From: Alphaproteobacteria bacterium
Lineage (GTDB): Bacteria > Pseudomonadota > Alphaproteobacteria > Micropepsales > Micropepsaceae
Assembly: GCA_016792785.1 (NCBI GenBank)
Contig: JAEUML010000037.1
Location: 1-34,957 of the forward strand
Direction: 5' to 3'
DNA length: 34,957 nucleotides
In this document: positions 23,204-31,889 of the stretch, one piece after another
How positions within the stretch are numbered: position 1 is the first letter of the stretch
Layout: every line of letters begins with the position of its first letter
The notes under the pieces: model-generated
The model's input: only the letters and a program-made list of their open reading frames with translations
Told to the model about the DNA's origin: nothing
Databases searched by the model: none
Translations under genes and position numbers: made by a program

Positions 23204-24349
23204 TCAGTGCGAGGCGTTAGCCACCGAGACCTGCGGCGAGCGGCGGTAGACGTCGTACGACTTGCGGAGCTTCGGGGCGGCGGGCGACGGCATGTTCGCG
23301 GCGATCGGCCTTGGCGCGGCGGTCGCCTTCTCGGTGTCGGACGGCGTTGCCTTCGGCTGCGCGTCGCCTTCGTCGGCGATCGGCGCCATCATGAAAGGTG
23401 CCGGCTTCGGCGCTGGTGCCTCCTCCGCCTTTGGCGCGGCGGGCACTTCGGCCTTGGCTTCTTCCGTTTCCTCCGAGATCGCAGCGACGGGTGCGGCTGT
23501 CGGCACCGGCGCTGCGCTAGGCTCGGCGGCAGGTGCGGGGACCGCAGGCGGAGGGGCGAGCGGCGCCACGTTGATCTGCGCGTTGCGGGCGTCGAGCTGG
23601 CGCAGGACGGCGATGTTGTTCGTCGCTTCGCCGGGCGGCAGATCCTCGCGGGCAAGCTGCTCGGCCTCGACGACATTGCCCTTCAACGTTTCGACCATCG
23701 CCAGATTCTGGCGCATTTGCGCGGTCGCGTCGGGGCGGGCGACCAAGCGGCGGAACGTCAGTTCAGCCTGATCGATGCGGCCTTCGAGCACCATCGACAT
23801 CGCGATGTTGCTCTCGACGATCGGGTTGCCCGGCGAAAGCGTCAGCGCCGCTTGGTAGAGCTCGCGGGCGGCCGCATGGTTGCCGGTCTGGTCGAGTGCG
23901 ACGCCGTAGGCCGACAGCGTCGTCCAATCGTCGCCCTTCATTTGGGCCGATCGTGACAGGAACGGCAGCGCATCCTTCGCCCTGCCGGCCGCGGTCAGCG
24001 CCTTGCCGTACTCGGCCAGCACTTGCGTGTCGTCCGGCGCCTTCATCACGACATCTTTCAGCACCGAGACGGCCTGACGGGCGCCACCCATCATCCTGAG
24101 ATTGCGGGCGAAATTCAGCGCCGCAGTCGTGTCTTCGCGGTTCGCCTCGTACTTCGCGCCCCAATAAGCCGCGCCGCCGAGATGATCCTGCGTGTCGGGG
24201 GCGGCGGCGTTGAGGGCGGCGGCCGTGCGTTCCGAGTTCTCGGACATCGTCGCCGAGCCGCCGCATCCGGCCAAAACTGTGGCCGCGGCGGCTGCGATCG
24301 CAATCCGGCTCGCCGAGCGCAGAAGATTGCGGCTGAGATAGAGGCCCAT
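23204..24349 (-). CDS. TadD-like TPR lipoprotein of the Flp/Tad pilus
   Basis: 381-residue TPR lipoprotein of the TadD type, a probable pilotin or assembly factor for the secretin. The signal sequence has a long Ala core and lipobox LAGC with the lipidated cysteine at Cys29. About five TPR-type helical hairpins lie at residues 60-240 (AYWGAKYEANRED, VLAEYGKALTAAGR, AYGVALDQTGNHAAA, NIAMSMVLEGRIDQA). A Pro/Ala/Glu-rich low-complexity tail occupies about 260-381. The ATG at 24349 is chosen because it begins the lipoprotein signal; an open frame runs much further upstream but overlaps the divergent TAXI gene. It is convergent with the cpaB-tadC operon, which supports its pilus role. Confidence 0.85.
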   Translation of the reverse strand: MGLYLSRNLLRSASRIAIAAAAATVLAGCGGSATMSENSERTAAALNAAAPDTQDHLGGAAYWGAKYEANREDTTAALNFARNLRMMGGARQAVSVLKDVVMKAPDDTQVLAEYGKALTAAGRAKDALPFLSRSAQMKGDDWTTLSAYGVALDQTGNHAAARELYQAALTLSPGNPIVESNIAMSMVLEGRIDQAELTFRRLVARPDATAQMRQNLAMVETLKGNVVEAEQLAREDLPPGEATNNIAVLRQLDARNAQINVAPLAPPPAVPAPAAEPSAAPVPTAAPVAAISEETEEAKAEVPAAPKAEEAPAPKPAPFMMAPIADEGDAQPKATPSDTEKATAAPRPIAANMPSPAAPKLRKSYDVYRRSPQVSVANASH

Positions 24350-24538
24350 GGGAAGTGTCACCCTTCGCTCGCTTGGATGCGGCACGGTCGCGAGAAGGCG
24401 CAGTCGGCCGCAGGTTGATGCGGACCTAATTTCGCCGCAAAGCGGATAACAAATGTTTAAGCATAATAGCGAGTTACCGGCGCTTCCCGCTGCCAGCGCC
24501 CCTAGCGTATAAGGCGGCATGAACTGAGGATCACCCTC

Positions 24539-25561
24539 GTGACGATGAGAGCGCGCCGGCTGATACGTGCGCTGGCTGCGGTTGCCGCCGTTCTCGTCGC
24601 TGCGCCTTCGCCGGCGCAAGTTCCTCCTCCCGAAGCGCAGCGCATTTCGTTTCAGATCGCGACCGGCCCGGTTTCGGGGACCTATTTGCGCGTCGGTGAA
24701 GCGATCGCGCGCATCATCAGCAATCCGCCGGGCCTTGCGCGCTGCGAAGTCGAAGGAGTTTGCGGGCCCGAGGGGTTGATCGCGACGACGCGTTCGTCGT
24801 CGGGCTCGATCGTGAACGCTGCGTACGTAAATAGCGGGCGCGTGAAGTCGGCCATCGTGCAAGCCGACATCGCGGCGGCAGCCTACGCAGGCGACGGGCC
24901 GTTCCGCCAAGGCGGGCCGTTGGACAATTTGCGCGTCATCGCGCGGCTCCACGATGAAACGCTGCATCTCGTCGTCGGCACGCGATCGCGGATCAAGAAG
25001 TTCAGCGATCTTTCCGGAAAACGCGTCGCGATCGATTCCAACAAGTCGGCGACGAACCACACGGTGCGGTCGCTTCTTTCGGTGTCGGGCGTTTCGGTGC
25101 GCCGGCTGCGGCTGTCCTATCAACCGGCCGAACAGGCGGTGCGCGATCTGCGCGACGGCAAGATCGACGCGTTGTTCGTCATCGGCGTCGCGCCGGTCGC
25201 GGGCATTGACGGGTTGGTCCGCCGTGGTCAGGCGCGCGTCATCGGGCTCGACAGCGCCGCCGTGGCGGCGCTCGCCAAGAAGCAGCCGATGATGAGCCGC
25301 TACGAACTGCCCGCCGACACGTATCGCGCGTCGCGCACGGTCGTGACCCTGAACGTGGCGAGCCTTTGGCTTGTCAACAAGTCGCTGCCGGATGACATCG
25401 TGCAGGGAATCCTGCGTTCGCTGTGGAATCCGGCGAACCGCGGTGAGTTGCTGCGGCTCGGCAAAGCCGCGCGGTCGATCGACGTGGCGAAGGCGGCAGA
25501 GAACCTTCCGCTTCCGCTGCACCGGGGGGCGGAGCGCTTCTACACGGAAGCTGGCCGCTGA
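24539..25561 (+). CDS. TAXI family TRAP-type solute-binding protein
   Basis: 340-residue periplasmic binding protein of the TAXI (TRAP-associated extracytoplasmic immunogenic) family. The signal peptide is residues 1-27 (RLIRALAAVAAVLVAAPSPAQ). The family-type start of the mature protein, FQIATGPVSGTYLRVGEAIARII, is present, along with DLSGKRVAIDSNKSATNHTV and a middle segment with LRDGKIDALFVIG. TAXI proteins bind small acids such as glutamate in the systems studied; the ligand here is unknown. The GTG at 24539 has GAGGA eight bases upstream. No TRAP permease (fused 4TM-12TM) gene is nearby; the gene 5 bases downstream encodes a DUF1648-like membrane protein. Confidence 0.9.
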   Translation: MTMRARRLIRALAAVAAVLVAAPSPAQVPPPEAQRISFQIATGPVSGTYLRVGEAIARIISNPPGLARCEVEGVCGPEGLIATTRSSSGSIVNAAYVNSGRVKSAIVQADIAAAAYAGDGPFRQGGPLDNLRVIARLHDETLHLVVGTRSRIKKFSDLSGKRVAIDSNKSATNHTVRSLLSVSGVSVRRLRLSYQPAEQAVRDLRDGKIDALFVIGVAPVAGIDGLVRRGQARVIGLDSAAVAALAKKQPMMSRYELPADTYRASRTVVTLNVASLWLVNKSLPDDIVQGILRSLWNPANRGELLRLGKAARSIDVAKAAENLPLPLHRGAERFYTEAGR

Positions 25562-25566
25562 CGATC

Positions 25567-26154
25567 GTGGCGGCGGGGGCGACGAAGCAACCTTTCTTCA
25601 CCTACGCCCTGATGGCGGTGCTGGGCGCTGTGCCGACTGCGCTTGTCACGCAGTACTACGGCGTGCTGCCGCAGCGGCTCGTCATCCAGTGGGACACGTT
25701 CGGCAATATCACGGTCATCGGCACGCGGCCGGGGACTGTGCTCATGGTCGCCACTGTCGCGGGTTTGGTAGCGCTGACCGGCATTGTGGTGACGCTGTTT
25801 CAGAACCGGACGCTTGTCGAACTTGGGTTGCGGCGGGCGTTCTTGGCCTTGAATATGGCGCAGATCGTGGCGATCAATCTCGTGTGCGCGATGCTCGTCA
25901 ATGACGCTTTGGGGCTGCGGCTCAAGGTGAAGCCGATGGTCGCGCCGGCGATGGCGGTTCTGTTGTTCGCGGGCGGGATATTGTTCTGGCGGATGCAAAA
26001 GGGACTCGCGCGGGTCGCGGGCGGTGTGTTTATGGCTGGCGGCTTGCTGCTGCTGGTGGGCAGCGCGATCGCGGCGGACGCGGCCGTCGGGTATTTCACG
26101 TCGGCACTGGCGCTTCTGGCCATGACGGCAATCGCCTTGCCGCAGCAGCGGTGA
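25567..26154 (+). CDS. DUF1648-like multi-pass membrane protein
   Basis: 195-residue membrane protein with about five helices (around residues 10-30, 55-78, 90-112, 120-142 and 150-190). The segment after the first helix, YYGVLPQRLVIQWDTFGN, resembles the DUF1648 signature (LP..I..HW...G). DUF1648 domains occur in SdpI-like immunity or signal proteins, but the assignment is by eye. The GTG at 25567 is five bases after the TAXI gene stop, so the two are probably translated from one message. The function is unknown. Confidence 0.7.
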   Translation: MAAGATKQPFFTYALMAVLGAVPTALVTQYYGVLPQRLVIQWDTFGNITVIGTRPGTVLMVATVAGLVALTGIVVTLFQNRTLVELGLRRAFLALNMAQIVAINLVCAMLVNDALGLRLKVKPMVAPAMAVLLFAGGILFWRMQKGLARVAGGVFMAGGLLLLVGSAIAADAAVGYFTSALALLAMTAIALPQQR

Positions 26155-26192
26155 CATTGGCGACGGTAGCCCGAAGCGGCTAAGGTCGCGCC

Positions 26193-27578
26193 ATGAGCAT
26201 CAGCGACATCTTCACACAAGCCGCGCAAGGCGCGGTTCCCATTCACGCCGTCGCGCAATCGGGCCTCGAGGCGGCGCTTGCCGGACCTCTCGAAGCGCAC
26301 GCGAAGTGGCTCAAGGCCTCAGGCTTCACCGCCGCCTCGGGCAAGGTTCAGTTGCTGCCTGGCGCGGACGGCGCCATTGCCGGTGTCGTGCTTGGGCTTG
26401 GCGCGGACGACGATCCGCTCGCGTTTGGCGCGTTGCCTTCCCACTTGCCGGCGGGGACTTATGCGATCGCATCCGCTCTACCGGGCGCGAGCGCCACGAT
26501 GATGGCGCTCGGTTGGGCGATGGGTACGTACGCGTTCACGAAGTACAAGGCTCAGGAACGCGCGAAGATGCGGCCGGTGCTGGCATGGCCCGCGGGTGCG
26601 GACAAGGCGCAGGTGACGCGGATTGCCGGCGGGTTGTTCCTTGCGCGCGATCTCGTCAACACGCCAGCGAACGAGATGGGGCCCGCGGAACTTGCCGCTG
26701 CCGCCGAGAAGCTCGCGCGCGAGCATGGTGCGCGCTTCTCGGTGATCGAGGGACACGCGCTGATCGAGCGCAACTATCCGATGATTTGGGCGGTCGGCGC
26801 GGGTTCGCCGCGGTTGCCCCGGCTCGTCGACTTTCGATGGGGTGATGAGGCGCATCCGCGCGTCACGTTGGTCGGCAAGGGCGTGTGCTTTGATTCGGGC
26901 GGCTTGGATATCAAGCCGTCGAGCGCGATGGCGACAATGAAGAAGGACATGGGCGGGGCGGCGGCCGTGCTCGGCATTGCGCACATGGTGATGGACGCGA
27001 AGCTGCCGATCGCGCTTCGCGTGTTGATCCCTGCGGTCGAAAACAGCGTATCGGGTGAGGCGTATCGTCCGGGCGACGTGTTGAAGAGCCGCAAGGGATT
27101 GACCGTTGAGGTGGGCAACACGGATGCCGAGGGCCGCCTCGTGCTCGCCGATGCGCTCGCCGAGGGCGATGCGGACGCGCCTTCGCTCATGATCTGCATG
27201 GCGACGCTGACCGGGGCGGCGCGGGTTGCGACCGGGTTCGACCTGCCGCCGTTCTTCACGCAGGACGAAACGCTTGCGGCCGATCTGATGCGCGTGTCGC
27301 AAGCGGAGAGCGATCCGATGTGGCGGCTGCCGTTGTGGCGCGGCTATCGTGGGCTGATCGAGGGCAAGGTCGCGGACCTGACGAACAATCCGGACTCGGC
27401 CTATGCGGGCGCGATCACGGCCGCTCTGTTCCTCGAGCGCTTTGTCGAGAAGGCCAAGAGCTTCGCGCATTTCGACATCGCGGCATGGAACGACCGGGCA
27501 AAGCCCGGACGGCCGCTCGGCGGCGAAGCGCAGGCGATCCGGGCGATCTTTGCGCTGCTCAAGGCGCGCTATCAGTAG
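26193..27578 (+). CDS. Leucyl aminopeptidase family protein (M17)
   Basis: 461-residue cytosolic dizinc aminopeptidase of family M17 (PepA/PepB type), which releases N-terminal residues such as leucine from peptides. All active-site positions are recognisable: Lys229 and Asp234 (GKGVCFDSGG), Asp252 (MKKDMGGAA), Asp311 and Glu313 in the family signature NTDAEGRL, and Arg315. Their spacing equals that of bovine and E. coli leucine aminopeptidase. The N-terminal domain (residues 1-150) is shorter and divergent, as in the alphaproteobacterial subgroup. The ATG at 26193 has AAGG seven bases upstream. Its end overlaps the convergent hydroxyacid dehydrogenase gene by 7 bases. Confidence 0.95.
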   Translation: MSISDIFTQAAQGAVPIHAVAQSGLEAALAGPLEAHAKWLKASGFTAASGKVQLLPGADGAIAGVVLGLGADDDPLAFGALPSHLPAGTYAIASALPGASATMMALGWAMGTYAFTKYKAQERAKMRPVLAWPAGADKAQVTRIAGGLFLARDLVNTPANEMGPAELAAAAEKLAREHGARFSVIEGHALIERNYPMIWAVGAGSPRLPRLVDFRWGDEAHPRVTLVGKGVCFDSGGLDIKPSSAMATMKKDMGGAAAVLGIAHMVMDAKLPIALRVLIPAVENSVSGEAYRPGDVLKSRKGLTVEVGNTDAEGRLVLADALAEGDADAPSLMICMATLTGAARVATGFDLPPFFTQDETLAADLMRVSQAESDPMWRLPLWRGYRGLIEGKVADLTNNPDSAYAGAITAALFLERFVEKAKSFAHFDIAAWNDRAKPGRPLGGEAQAIRAIFALLKARYQ

Positions 27579-28510
27579 CCGCGGTCGAAGTCGACCAGGT
27601 TCTCCGGCGGCAGTCCCCGATCCATGCGGCGGATCGTGTCGGCGACATGGCGCATGAACGAAGCGGGATCCGTCATTGCCGCGACGTGCGGCGTCACCAC
27701 AATTTTCGGATGCGCCCAAAGCGGACTCGCTTCCGGCAGCGGTTCGGTCTGAAAGACGTCGAGCGTGGCGCCCGCGAGATGGCCGCTGTCGAGTGCGGCG
27801 ATCAAGTCTTCTTCGATCAGATGGCCGCCACGCGCGCAATTGATCACAGCTGCGCCCTTCGGTAGTTGCGCGAACGTCTTTGCGTTCAGGATGCCGCGCG
27901 TCGCGGGCGTCAGCGGCAAGAGGCAGACGAGGATGTCGGCCTCAGCAAGGAAGGGCACAAGGCCGCTTTCGCCGTGGAACGTGCCCACGCCTTCGACGTG
28001 CTTTGGCGTCGCGCTCCAGCCGGATAGGCGATAGTTCAGCGCCCGCAACGCTGTTGCCGCGGCCTGACCCAAAACGCCGAAACCCAAGATGCCGACGCGC
28101 ACGCTGTCCGCGCGCGGCGCCGCGATCTGGCGCCACTTGTGCAACTTCTGTAACGAGGCGAGGTCGCTCATACGGCGATGCCAATAGAGCGTGTGGAGCA
28201 CGACGTACTCCGTCATGCCTTGGCTCAGCGTATCGTCGACGACGCGTGACAGGGGCACGTGGCGTGGATAGGTCGGATCGGCGACGATGCCGTCGACACC
28301 TGCGCCCATCGAAAAGACGACCTTCAGATTTGGATAGCGCTTGAGCGCGCCGGGCTTCGGCCTCCAAGCGACGCAATAGGCGATGTCGTCCGGCGCGGCC
28401 TCTTCTTCGGCGACGCGGATATCGAGTTCCGGAATCAGCCGGCGCAGGTGATCGGTCCAGATCTCATGGCGATAGCCGGTTGCCTGAAACAGCAATGCGC
28501 CTTGGGGCAT
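27572..28510 (-). CDS. D-2-hydroxyacid dehydrogenase, glyoxylate/hydroxypyruvate reductase A-like
   Basis: 312-residue NAD(P)-dependent dehydrogenase that probably reduces glyoxylate or hydroxypyruvate. The length equals E. coli GhrA and the catalytic residues fall at the same positions: Arg227 (INCARGG), Glu256 (QTEPLP) and His275 (VTPHVA). The nucleotide-binding motif GILGFGVLGQAAA is at 140-152. The substrate-side motif SMGAGVDG is at 67-74, also GhrA-like. The ATG at 28510 is well placed. It is a single-gene unit on the minus strand. The exact substrate is inferred from the subgroup. Confidence 0.92.
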   Translation of the reverse strand: MPQGALLFQATGYRHEIWTDHLRRLIPELDIRVAEEEAAPDDIAYCVAWRPKPGALKRYPNLKVVFSMGAGVDGIVADPTYPRHVPLSRVVDDTLSQGMTEYVVLHTLYWHRRMSDLASLQKLHKWRQIAAPRADSVRVGILGFGVLGQAAATALRALNYRLSGWSATPKHVEGVGTFHGESGLVPFLAEADILVCLLPLTPATRGILNAKTFAQLPKGAAVINCARGGHLIEEDLIAALDSGHLAGATLDVFQTEPLPEASPLWAHPKIVVTPHVAAMTDPASFMRHVADTIRRMDRGLPPENLVDFDRGY

Positions 28511-28581
28511 GAGCGGTTCGATCCCGAGCGATGTCTTTGTCGCTCAGGATGGTCCGCGTGCGGACGAAAAAGCAAATCGGC

Positions 28582-29388
28582 CTAGTGGCCGCCGCTGCCC
28601 GCGGGTTTGGCCGGCGCCGGTGTTGCCGGTGCAGGTGACGCCGCCGGGGTCGCAGGTGCGGGTGCGGCAGGCGTTGTCGCTCCGGGTGCCGCGGGTGTCG
28701 TCGCCGGCGCGGCGGGAGCCGTGCCGCCAGCCGCGGGCGGCGTCGCCGTGCCTTCGGCTGGGACTGTTCCCGGCGGCGGCGCCTGCAATTCGCCTGCGGG
28801 TTCGCTGCCCTCGGCGGGTGCTGTCGGTGCAGGCTCAACGGGTTTCGGCGGCGGGACGGCCATCGGCGCGTCCGACAGCGTGCGTAGATAAGCGATCAAG
28901 TTTACGCGGTCGCTCTGCTTCGACAGACCCGCGAACGCCATCTTGGTTCCCGGAATCGCGACCTTGGGGTTCTTCATGAACGCGTACATTTCTTCATAGC
29001 CCCAGTCCTTGTCGGCGAGCGCCGTCATGGCCGGAGAGTAGGCAAAGCCCGCGATGTGCGCGTGCTTCGCACCGATGATGCCGTATAGGTTGGGACCGAT
29101 CTTGTTCGGACCGCCTTTCGTGAAGTCGTGGCACTGCAAGCAGCGCTGATGCACCTTCTCGCCGGCCGCGACGTCTGCTGCCGGAATCACGGTGCCCCAA
29201 TCGGGTGTGACGTCAGCCTCGGGCGTACCGCCCGCGGGGCCGGTCGTTTCCGTCACCGCCACTTCCATGCCCGGCTTTTCGGATTTGTGCGGCTTCATCA
29301 GCATGCCGACGCCGATGTTCAGCGCCACCACGAACAACGCCGTTCCCAGGATTGCACCGAAGATCTTGTTCCACTCGAAGGAATCCAT
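28582..29388 (-). CDS. Membrane-anchored cytochrome c (CycM-like) with Ala/Pro-rich tail
   Basis: 268-residue class I cytochrome c of the alphaproteobacterial CycM/c552 type, an electron carrier in the respiratory chain. An uncleaved N-terminal anchor helix (residues 8-30) is followed by a linker. The haem domain (about 65-173) has the haem-binding CLQCH (Cys83, Cys86, His87) and the axial Met150 in GTKMAFAG. Residues 174-268 are a low-complexity tail of Ala, Pro, Thr and Gly, not part of the usual CycM. The ATG at 29388 has AAGGA seven bases upstream. It is divergent from kdsB, an arrangement I associate with alphaproteobacteria. Confidence 0.93.
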   Translation of the reverse strand: MDSFEWNKIFGAILGTALFVVALNIGVGMLMKPHKSEKPGMEVAVTETTGPAGGTPEADVTPDWGTVIPAADVAAGEKVHQRCLQCHDFTKGGPNKIGPNLYGIIGAKHAHIAGFAYSPAMTALADKDWGYEEMYAFMKNPKVAIPGTKMAFAGLSKQSDRVNLIAYLRTLSDAPMAVPPPKPVEPAPTAPAEGSEPAGELQAPPPGTVPAEGTATPPAAGGTAPAAPATTPAAPGATTPAAPAPATPAASPAPATPAPAKPAGSGGH

Positions 29389-29564
29389 AGAGCAATCCTT
29401 GGACAGAAGGGCGGGCAGACGGCAGGCGGCTTTGAGGACCCGCTCGCACGAACGCGCATTGAGGGGTGAGAGCGGCGAGACAATAGCGGGGGCGACTTTC
29501 GGGTCATTGCGGCGGAACGTCGCATTTTGGCGCGCGGCGGAAGCCTAGAACACACTCCGTGACA

Positions 29565-30314
29565 ATGAGCGATCCCCTGATCCTAATTCCGGCACGCATG
29601 GCCTCGACACGGCTTCCAGGTAAGCCGCTCGCGGACATTCATGGCCAGCCCATGATCGTGCACGTCTGGCGCCGCGCCTGCGAGTCAGGTGCAGGCCGCG
29701 TTGCGGTCGCGGGCGCGGAGGTCGAGATCGTCGATGCGGTCAAGCGTGCGGGCGGCGAAGCGGTGCTGACGAAGCCTGAGCATCCGTCGGGGTCGGACCG
29801 CATTTTCGAAGCGGCGTCCCTGGTCGATGCGGCGCGGCGGCACGATGTGATCGTCAACGTGCAGGGGGATTTACCGACGCTTGATCCCAGACTCGTGAGC
29901 GGCGTCGCCGAGGCGTTGACGGCGTCCGGCGCCGACATCGCAACGCTCGCCGTCGAAATCAAAGTCGAGGACGAACGCACGAATCCGAACGTGGTGAAGG
30001 CTGTTGTCGCGCTGCCGCGCGGCGCCAATACGGGACGCGCGCTCTATTTCACGCGAGCAACTGCGCCCTCAGGCGAGGGGCCGCTTTATCATCACATCGG
30101 CATCTATGCCTATCGGCGCGCGGCGCTGGAGCGTTTCGTGGGGCTCGCGCCGTCGCCGCTCGAGATGCGCGAGAAGCTCGAACAGTTGCGCGCGCTGGAA
30201 TCGGGTATGACGATCGCGGTGCGCATCGTGGATGCGGTGCCGCTCGGCGTCGACACGCCGGCGGATTTGGAACGGGCCCGCGCAGCACTCGCGCCCAAGG
30301 GAGGCAAGCGATGA
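29565..30314 (+). CDS. kdsB: 3-deoxy-manno-octulosonate cytidylyltransferase (CMP-Kdo synthetase)
   Basis: 249-residue cytosolic enzyme that activates Kdo with CTP for lipopolysaccharide core synthesis. The nucleotide-binding start [19 protein letters not shown] is at residues 6-24. [11 protein letters not shown] and the metal-site region [11 protein letters not shown] (GDL where E. coli has GDE) follow, then HIGIYAYRR and [11 protein letters not shown]. The ATG at 29565 gives the usual KdsB N-terminus; GTG 29559 is an alternative and neither has a clear ribosome site. Its last codons overlap pheA by 4 bases (ATGA), so the two are translationally coupled. Confidence 0.95.
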   Translation: MSDPLILIPARMASTRLPGKPLADIHGQPMIVHVWRRACESGAGRVAVAGAEVEIVDAVKRAGGEAVLTKPEHPSGSDRIFEAASLVDAARRHDVIVNVQGDLPTLDPRLVSGVAEALTASGADIATLAVEIKVEDERTNPNVVKAVVALPRGANTGRALYFTRATAPSGEGPLYHHIGIYAYRRAALERFVGLAPSPLEMREKLEQLRALESGMTIAVRIVDAVPLGVDTPADLERARAALAPKGGKR

Positions 30315-31171
30315 ACGCGAAGGCCAACACGATCGCCTTTCAGGGCGAGGCGGGGGCGAATTCGCACCTCGCCTGCCGCGAGGTTTTTCCCGCGATGACT
30401 GCGCTGCCGTGCCAGACGTTCGAAGACGTGTTCGCGGCGGTGAAGGAGGGTCAGGCGCGGCTTGCGATGATTCCGATCGAGAACTCGCTCTACGGCCGTG
30501 TGACCGATATCCATCACTTGTTGCCGGATTCGGGTCTTTACATCACGGGCGAGCACTTCTTGCCTGTGCATCACCAACTGATGGCGATGAAAGGCGCAAA
30601 GCTCGACGGCTTGAAGTCGGTGATGAGCCAGGCGCCCGCCTTGGGGCAGTGCCGCAACATCATCCGCTCACTGGGCCTCAAGATGATCGTCGGCGCCGAC
30701 ACCGCGGGATCGGCACGGCACATCGCCGAGCTGAAAGATCCGACGATCGCGGCGCTCGCCTCTTCGCTTGCGGCAGAGATCTACGGGCTCGACATTTTGA
30801 AGGCGAACGTCGAGGACGCGGCGCACAACACAACGCGCTTTCTCATCATGTCGGGCGAGCCGGACGACGCGGAGCATGGCACGGGACCGGTCGTGACCAC
30901 GTTTGTCTTCCGCGTGCGCAACGTACCGGCCGCGCTCTACAAGGCGATGGGCGGGTTTGCGACGAACGGCGTGAATATGACGAAGCTCGAGTCCTATCAG
31001 CTTGAAGGTTCGTTCAACGCAACGCAGTTCTACGCCGACATCGAAGGCCACCCGGAAGAACGCAACGTGCGCCTCGCGCTCGAAGAGTTGCAGTTCTTCA
31101 CGTCACATATGCGGATTCTGGGTGTCTACCCGGCGCACGCATATCGCAAGGCGGTCGCGGCTGCGCTCTAG
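30311..31171 (+). CDS. pheA: Prephenate dehydratase
   Basis: 286-residue stand-alone prephenate dehydratase, which converts prephenate to phenylpyruvate in phenylalanine synthesis. The catalytic domain (about residues 5-185) starts with [14 protein letters not shown], continues with [10 protein letters not shown] and ends with the catalytic TRF motif at 175-177 (NTTRFLIM). A C-terminal ACT regulatory domain (about 196-275) contains the [15 protein letters not shown] stretch, the region that binds phenylalanine for feedback inhibition. There is no chorismate mutase domain, unlike the E. coli PheA. The start ATG overlaps the kdsB stop. Confidence 0.96.
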   Translation: MNAKANTIAFQGEAGANSHLACREVFPAMTALPCQTFEDVFAAVKEGQARLAMIPIENSLYGRVTDIHHLLPDSGLYITGEHFLPVHHQLMAMKGAKLDGLKSVMSQAPALGQCRNIIRSLGLKMIVGADTAGSARHIAELKDPTIAALASSLAAEIYGLDILKANVEDAAHNTTRFLIMSGEPDDAEHGTGPVVTTFVFRVRNVPAALYKAMGGFATNGVNMTKLESYQLEGSFNATQFYADIEGHPEERNVRLALEELQFFTSHMRILGVYPAHAYRKAVAAAL

Positions 31172-31209
31172 GTGCGGTTCCCACCATGATGACGGACGCA
31201 TAGATCGAT

Positions 31210-31860
31210 ATGAAGCCTCTGCTGGTCTTGTCGGCGGGTGTGATCATGGCGACAGTCCTGATTGAGGTTGGGAACGGCGGCGGGTTCTTCCGTCCTTATT
31301 TCGGCGATATTCCGGCGACAGTTGGGGTTTTGCTCGCGTCGGCGGCGGGGGGCGGCGCGATGTGGTTTCTCAACGTCCGCCGATGGTTCTCGGTTCATCA
31401 GAGCGGCAGGGGATGGCGCGGCTTTGTCGCTTCCGCTTTTGTTGCGACGCTGCTGGCAGCGGTCGCAATCGGCGTCGATTTCACCGTGGGCATCGAGGTT
31501 GCGAACGTTCCGCCGCCGTGGTCGCTGGCTTTTTATCCGGTGATGGCGTTTGTCGCTGAAGTCGTGTTTCACCTACTGCCGCTCGCGCTGTTGCTTGCAG
31601 CGGCGAGCGCGCTTCGCGTGTCGAAAGAGGTGTCTGTTTGGAGTGCGATGGCGCTCTCTTCGCTGATCGAGCCAACGTTTCAAATCGCGGGCGACAGCGC
31701 CGGGTGGCTCGCAGCTTATGTTTGGTTGCAGGTTTGGGCGGTCAACGCGACGCAGCTTTACGTGTTTCGCCGTTTTGGGTTCGTGTCGATGTATCTCGTG
31801 CGGATTGTGTACTACCTGCACTGGCACATCGTTTGGGGCGCGCTGCGGCTTACAGTTTGA
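31210..31860 (+). CDS. CPBP-like (CAAX protease-like) multi-pass membrane protein, degenerate motif
   Basis: 216-residue integral membrane protein with about six helices. Parts resemble the CPBP/Abi intramembrane protease fold: an acidic residue followed by His in FVAEVVFHLLP (around residue 120), LSSLIEPTFQ (around 155) and a C-terminal YYLHWHIVWG (around 205). The canonical EExxxR motif is not intact (only one Glu, no Arg), so catalysis is doubtful. The ATG at 31210 lacks a strong ribosome site. It follows pheA by 38 bases and may be cotranscribed. The alternative is an unrelated membrane protein; the function is unknown. Confidence 0.6.
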   Translation: MKPLLVLSAGVIMATVLIEVGNGGGFFRPYFGDIPATVGVLLASAAGGGAMWFLNVRRWFSVHQSGRGWRGFVASAFVATLLAAVAIGVDFTVGIEVANVPPPWSLAFYPVMAFVAEVVFHLLPLALLLAAASALRVSKEVSVWSAMALSSLIEPTFQIAGDSAGWLAAYVWLQVWAVNATQLYVFRRFGFVSMYLVRIVYYLHWHIVWGALRLTV

Positions 31861-31889
31861 ACGATGTGCGACCCGGACTCGCGGCAGCG

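Noticed and set aside
23204-25522. 772-codon start for the tadD-like protein
   Set aside because: The extension lies antisense to the TAXI gene and lacks motifs; ATG 24349 begins a standard lipoprotein signal.
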